This document shows positions 35,190-38,108 of a stretch of 38,108 nt of DNA, in pieces (positions within the stretch are counted from its first letter, which is position 1; the number at the start of each line of letters is the position of its first letter). The DNA is taken from the NCBI RefSeq assembly GCF_025460835.1, contig NZ_JAMXAY010000045.1:1-38108 (forward strand). Reading direction: 5' to 3'. The translations under genes were made by a program, and so were the position numbers. The DNA is from Parapedobacter soli (GTDB lineage Bacteria; Bacteroidota; Bacteroidia; Sphingobacteriales; Sphingobacteriaceae). The notes under the pieces are model-generated. The model worked only from the letters and a program-made list of their open reading frames with translations. It had not been told where the DNA came from and did no database searches.

Positions 35190-36507
35190 TGTCCACTGGT
35201 TTTAGTTTATCGATTTTACTGGTCATGCTGCCCCAGGCCAAAACCGTTTCCACCACGTCACCTTCCTTTACGGATTCTACGGTCTTCAATGCCTTTCCAT
35301 TGAAGCGAGTAATACTGTAGCCGCGTTGGAGTATCTGCTGGGGATCTAATAGGCGTACTGTCTTTTCGGCAGACACCAGATCTGCCTGTATATCTTTGAG
35401 CCGCGTGCGTGTGGTAACGTTGAGGGTTTGCGTCCAATGCTGCACTTGCTGCCGGCCGTGCCTCAAAGAAGCAGTGCCAATCATGCCCAACCTCACAGTG
35501 CTATACTCAAGTGCTTTCTGTTGGCGGCTCACTAGGTGGATACTATTTAGGCGAAAGTAACGGACCGTATCATTGAGGGTACTGCGCTCCTGCGACAGTA
35601 ATTGCATGGCCTTTTGCGCAATGGTTTCTTGGGCTCGGTTTATAGGCCCAGCAAATTGATGGAACCGCTGGATCAGGAAGTCGGCCAGTTCGCTGGGCGT
35701 GATGGCATTTTGATACGCTACCATTTCGCTGACAGTCTCATTCGTAGAATGGCCGATACCGGTAAGTACGGGTATTGGGAATTTGGCAATACTAGCAGCC
35801 AACAAATAATTATTGTAGCTTGACAAACCAACGTCACCACCGCCACCACGGATGATAGCCGCCACGTCATATTCATGCCGCTGTTGCATGATATTTTCCA
35901 ACTGCCCGATAATAGCCGGCACCGACTTATCGCCTTGAAGCAACGCTGGAAAAAGCGTTTGCTCGAAACGATAACCCCAAGGATTATGTTGCAAAATTTT
36001 CAGGAAATCAGCATACCCTTTACTGCTTTCGACAGATATGACCGCTAGCCGTTTTGGCACCAAAGGGAATGACAGAGACTTATTAGCTCCAAAGATCCCC
36101 TCCCTTTTCAGCCGATTGATACTCTCCATTTTTTCCCGCTGTAGTTCGCCGAGGGTATGCACGGGATCGATGTCCAAAATACGCAAGGTGAGGCCGTAGC
36201 GCGGATCGTACGATACGGTGGCTTGGAACAAAATGGTGATCCCATTTTTCAGGGGCTCCTTGGTGGTTTCGATAAATTGGCGATTGATGCGCTCATAGTC
36301 GGGTCTCCAAAGAACAGACCGCATTTCGGCAACAACCTGCCCCTCCCGCTTCTCAACCAACTCCGGATAACAATGCCCTGAATGGGAATAATGGTTGAGT
36401 TTATTCATTTCCGCTTTTACCCAATACACGCTTTTATAGCGATTGGCAATAGTTTTTTGAACACTACGGGCGACCTCTAAGAGGGAAAAGACTGTCTTGT
36501 CTGACAT
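35182..36507 (-). CDS. xseA: Exodeoxyribonuclease VII large subunit
   Basis: A 441-residue nuclease subunit that degrades single-stranded DNA from both ends. The N-terminal OB fold (about 10-100) includes YWVKAEMNKLNHYSHSGHCYPELVEK. The catalytic domain shows PKRLAVISVESSKGYADFL, then AAIIRGGGGDVGLSSYNN and TGIGHSTNETVSEMVAYQ. The start is set at 36507 (MSDKTVFSLLEVARS): earlier ATGs at 36525 and 36519 lie within or at the promoter -7 element (36523-36530) and before the expected transcript start. It is divergent from def and coupled to xseB. Confidence 0.95.
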   Translation of the reverse strand: MSDKTVFSLLEVARSVQKTIANRYKSVYWVKAEMNKLNHYSHSGHCYPELVEKREGQVVAEMRSVLWRPDYERINRQFIETTKEPLKNGITILFQATVSYDPRYGLTLRILDIDPVHTLGELQREKMESINRLKREGIFGANKSLSFPLVPKRLAVISVESSKGYADFLKILQHNPWGYRFEQTLFPALLQGDKSVPAIIGQLENIMQQRHEYDVAAIIRGGGGDVGLSSYNNYLLAASIAKFPIPVLTGIGHSTNETVSEMVAYQNAITPSELADFLIQRFHQFAGPINRAQETIAQKAMQLLSQERSTLNDTVRYFRLNSIHLVSRQQKALEYSTVRLGMIGTASLRHGRQQVQHWTQTLNVTTRTRLKDIQADLVSAEKTVRLLDPQQILQRGYSITRFNGKALKTVESVKEGDVVETVLAWGSMTSKIDKLKPVDNG

Positions 36508-36522
36508 TTTCTCAGGCATAAC

Positions 36523-36530
36523 CAAAGATA
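36523..36530 (-). promoter_or_regulatory. -7 element TATCTTTG for xseAB
   Basis: An exact TAnnTTTG match on the minus strand, 15 bp before the ATG at 36507. It overlaps the longest possible xseA start, which supports the shorter one. Confidence 0.55.
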
Positions 36531-36550
36531 AGCTTTTTCTATAAAATCAT

Positions 36551-36558
36551 TACCTTTG
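36551..36558 (+). promoter_or_regulatory. -7 element TACCTTTG for def
   Basis: An exact TAnnTTTG match on the + strand. It leaves a leader of about 85 bases before def at 36650. It lies 20 bp from the xseA promoter element, so the two divergent promoters share upstream DNA. Confidence 0.5.
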
Positions 36559-36649
36559 TATCGCGAAACCTGCAGCATCATATATTCTGCAATTGGATGG
36601 CGGAAAGCAGGTCATGTAGGACTGTTATAGTGAAACGAATTATTTTTTG

Positions 36650-37219
36650 ATGAAATTACCCATTATCTCATACGGCGACCCCATCCTGAAACGAAAAGGC
36701 GAAACAATCGGGAAAGACTATCCGGACTTACAGCAATTGATAGCCGATATGTTTGAAACCATGTACGGTGCCCATGGTGTAGGGTTGGCCGCGCCGCAGA
36801 TTGGCCGCTCCATACGTCTCTTCATTGTTGACGCCAGTCCTTACGAAGAAGACGAACCAGGACTCAAAGATTTCAAGAAAGTCTTCATCAATGCCGAGAT
36901 GCTGGACGAAGATGGCGAAAAATGGCTGTTCAGCGAGGGGTGCCTCAGTATTCCCGATATCAGGGAAGATATAAGCCGGTACCCTACAATCCGTATCCGC
37001 TATGTTGATGAAAATTGGGTAGAACACGAAGATGAGTTTGGCGGGTTGGTTGCCCGAATCATCCAACATGAATATGACCATATTGAAGGCAAACTCTTTA
37101 CAGATAAGCTGAGTCCTCTTCGCAAGGCGATGATTAAAAGTAAGCTGGATGCGATATCAAGGGGGCAGGTTGATGTGGATTACAAAATGAAATTCCCTTC
37201 ATTAAAACGGAAACGGTAG
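36650..37219 (+). CDS. def: Peptide deformylase
   Basis: A 189-residue Fe2+ (or Ni/Zn) enzyme that removes the formyl group from nascent proteins. The three motifs are complete: GVGLAAPQIG (43-52), EGCLSIPD with metal Cys98, and QHEYDHIEG with His140, Glu141 and His144. I start it at the ATG 36650 rather than the TTG one codon earlier. It has its own promoter, is divergent from xseA, and is convergent with the TRIC-channel gene (11 bp). Confidence 0.97.
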   Translation: MKLPIISYGDPILKRKGETIGKDYPDLQQLIADMFETMYGAHGVGLAAPQIGRSIRLFIVDASPYEEDEPGLKDFKKVFINAEMLDEDGEKWLFSEGCLSIPDIREDISRYPTIRIRYVDENWVEHEDEFGGLVARIIQHEYDHIEGKLFTDKLSPLRKAMIKSKLDAISRGQVDVDYKMKFPSLKRKR

Positions 37220-37230
37220 CCAAAACGCAC

Positions 37231-37833
37231 TCAGCCCCCAACGATTGGTAACACTAAACGGTATCGTACCGCGACGACACGGATTACAACAACCGTGATT
37301 ACACTTAATGAGGCATTGAGATTATAGCTTACGCCGAATGAGTCGAGCGTAGCAAACAAAATGGCACCCAATAGACATGCGGTAGCGTAAATTTCCCGCC
37401 GGAAAATCAATGGGGTCTCATTCAATAACGTATCGCGTGTGACGCCTCCCATCACAGCGGAGAACATACCTAACACCACTGCGGCAATGGCACTGCTATC
37501 GTATGCCAATGATTTCTGCACACCTACTACCGTAAAGAATCCAATGCCCAAGGCATCAAACAAAAACAGGGTACGCGACAAGCGGCGCAACACGCCCTGC
37601 GACAGGACGGCAATAAGAACTCCTGTCAGTATTGCCAAGAGGTAATTTCCATCATCTACCCATACTGGCCGTAGATCGAGGAAAATATCCCGGAGGCTCC
37701 CGCCCCCTATCGCGGTGACAAAACCGGTAAATACCGCTCCGAACAAATCGATGTTTTGCCGCATCGCGGCCATTGCTCCGGAAATAGCAAATACCATGGT
37801 CCCCAACAGATCTATATAATAAAGGAGTTCCAA
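37231..37833 (-). CDS. TRIC/UPF0126 family cation channel-like membrane protein
   Basis: A 200-residue inner-membrane protein with seven hydrophobic spans, built of two repeated halves as in bacterial TRIC channels (YicG, UPF0126). Each half has the glycine-rich phrase: FVTAIGGGSLRDIFLD in the first and FSAVMGGVTRDTLLN in the second. These match the conserved GGGxxRD and GGxxRD motifs. It opens with a TTG codon (MELLYYIDLLG); no better ATG lies upstream in frame. It is probably a cation (K+/Na+) channel; physiology unknown. Confidence 0.9.
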   Translation of the reverse strand: MELLYYIDLLGTMVFAISGAMAAMRQNIDLFGAVFTGFVTAIGGGSLRDIFLDLRPVWVDDGNYLLAILTGVLIAVLSQGVLRRLSRTLFLFDALGIGFFTVVGVQKSLAYDSSAIAAVVLGMFSAVMGGVTRDTLLNETPLIFRREIYATACLLGAILFATLDSFGVSYNLNASLSVITVVVIRVVAVRYRLVLPIVGG

Positions 37834-37983
37834 TGCTGTTGATTTTTGATCCGGCGGTAAAAATACAACTATTCCTGGTCAGTTACCGCTGTAGGTTTTG
37901 ATAATACCAAAGAGTCTGTTTATTTTTTCTCACTGATTCATAACACATAACGAAAATTAGCAAACAATATTCGTTAGCAGCTG

Positions 37984-38013
37984 TTGCAAATAACGGATAA
38001 TGGTGTACCTTTG
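37984..38013 (+). promoter_or_regulatory. Full Bacteroidetes promoter, possibly for an rRNA operon
   Basis: The best promoter of the window: -33 TTG (37984-37986), a 19-bp spacer, and -7 TACCTTTG (38006-38013). The transcript would run off the right edge. The leader (GTTTGTTCATTGAGGG..., then a CCCCG/CGGGG hairpin) has no early coding frame and loosely resembles the TTCTTTGA-type leaders of Bacteroidetes rRNA operons. The gene it serves is outside the window. Confidence 0.6.
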
Positions 38014-38108
38014 CAACCCGCTTCTGAGGGGGCGTTTGTTCATTGAGGGTTTCATTTTCATCTTTCCTTTCCCCGGTTGCGGGGTATGGGTTGCGGTTGC
38101 AGGGATGG

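Noticed and set aside
1-38108. tRNA genes, CRISPR arrays, complete insertion sequences, defence systems
   Set aside because: No cloverleaf-like segment, regular repeat-spacer array, transposase or defence-type gene was recognised by eye. A tRNAscan-SE and a defence-finder run would settle this.

Overview
The window looks like chromosomal DNA of a Bacteroidota bacterium, most likely a Sphingobacteriaceae relative (Pedobacter/Parapedobacter-like). The reasons are: several start regions carry the Bacteroidetes -7 promoter element TAnnTTTG; a carboxypeptidase-regulatory-domain TonB receptor sits behind a TPP riboswitch; secreted Gfo/Idh/MocA oxidoreductases are present; and the run miaB, sigma-54 activator, lptE, TPR protein, secG, groES, groEL resembles that lineage. 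The taxon is an inference, because no rRNA gene is present.

Layout. (1) 1-3300 is an accessory stretch read leftward. It holds a CHAP amidase overlapping a small membrane protein (a holin/lysin-like pair), an excisionase-like HTH protein, a LytTR regulator and an apparently broken small gene. Between the HTH gene and the membrane gene lies a cluster of GGACA motifs on 11-bp phase. (2) 3300-7800 concerns sugars: an MFS sugar porter, a decayed C-terminus of a GH95 fucosidase-type enzyme, a YczE-type membrane protein, a Tat-exported Gfo/Idh/MocA oxidoreductase and another gene remnant. (3) 7800-13720 has an AldB-type aldehyde dehydrogenase with its usual DUF779 partner, a three-PAS hybrid histidine kinase, and a second exported oxidoreductase split by a one-base frameshift. 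(4) 13850-20880 is housekeeping: miaB, a sigma-54-dependent activator, lptE, a TPR protein, secG and groES-groEL, with clear terminators. (5) 20900-25720 reads leftward from a TPP riboswitch through a TonB receptor (predicted thiamin uptake), a PQQ-type sugar dehydrogenase lipoprotein, dtd and a MazG-like pyrophosphohydrolase. (6) 25840-27900 holds a small YvlD-type membrane protein, an AraC regulator, a DUF983 protein and a DUF3820 protein. (7) 27680-32500 is a tightly packed leftward operon: DeoR regulator, flippase, pyruvyltransferase-like protein, methyltransferase, GT2 glycosyltransferase and DUF3820. It diverges from nagA-dctA. (8) 34960-38108 has xseB-xseA, def, a TRIC/UPF0126 channel and, at the right edge, a strong promoter with a leader that may belong to an rRNA operon.

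How the genes connect. The DeoR regulator lies between amino-sugar catabolism (nagA, with C4-dicarboxylate import) and a surface-glycan operon, so it is a plausible switch between using and building amino sugars. The TPP riboswitch ties outer-membrane receptor expression to thiamin status. I see no CRISPR array, no tRNA, no complete insertion sequence and no clear new defence system. The most unusual signals are the phased GGACA cluster, the gene remnants, the frameshifted oxidoreductase, and the regulatory DNA around aldB.
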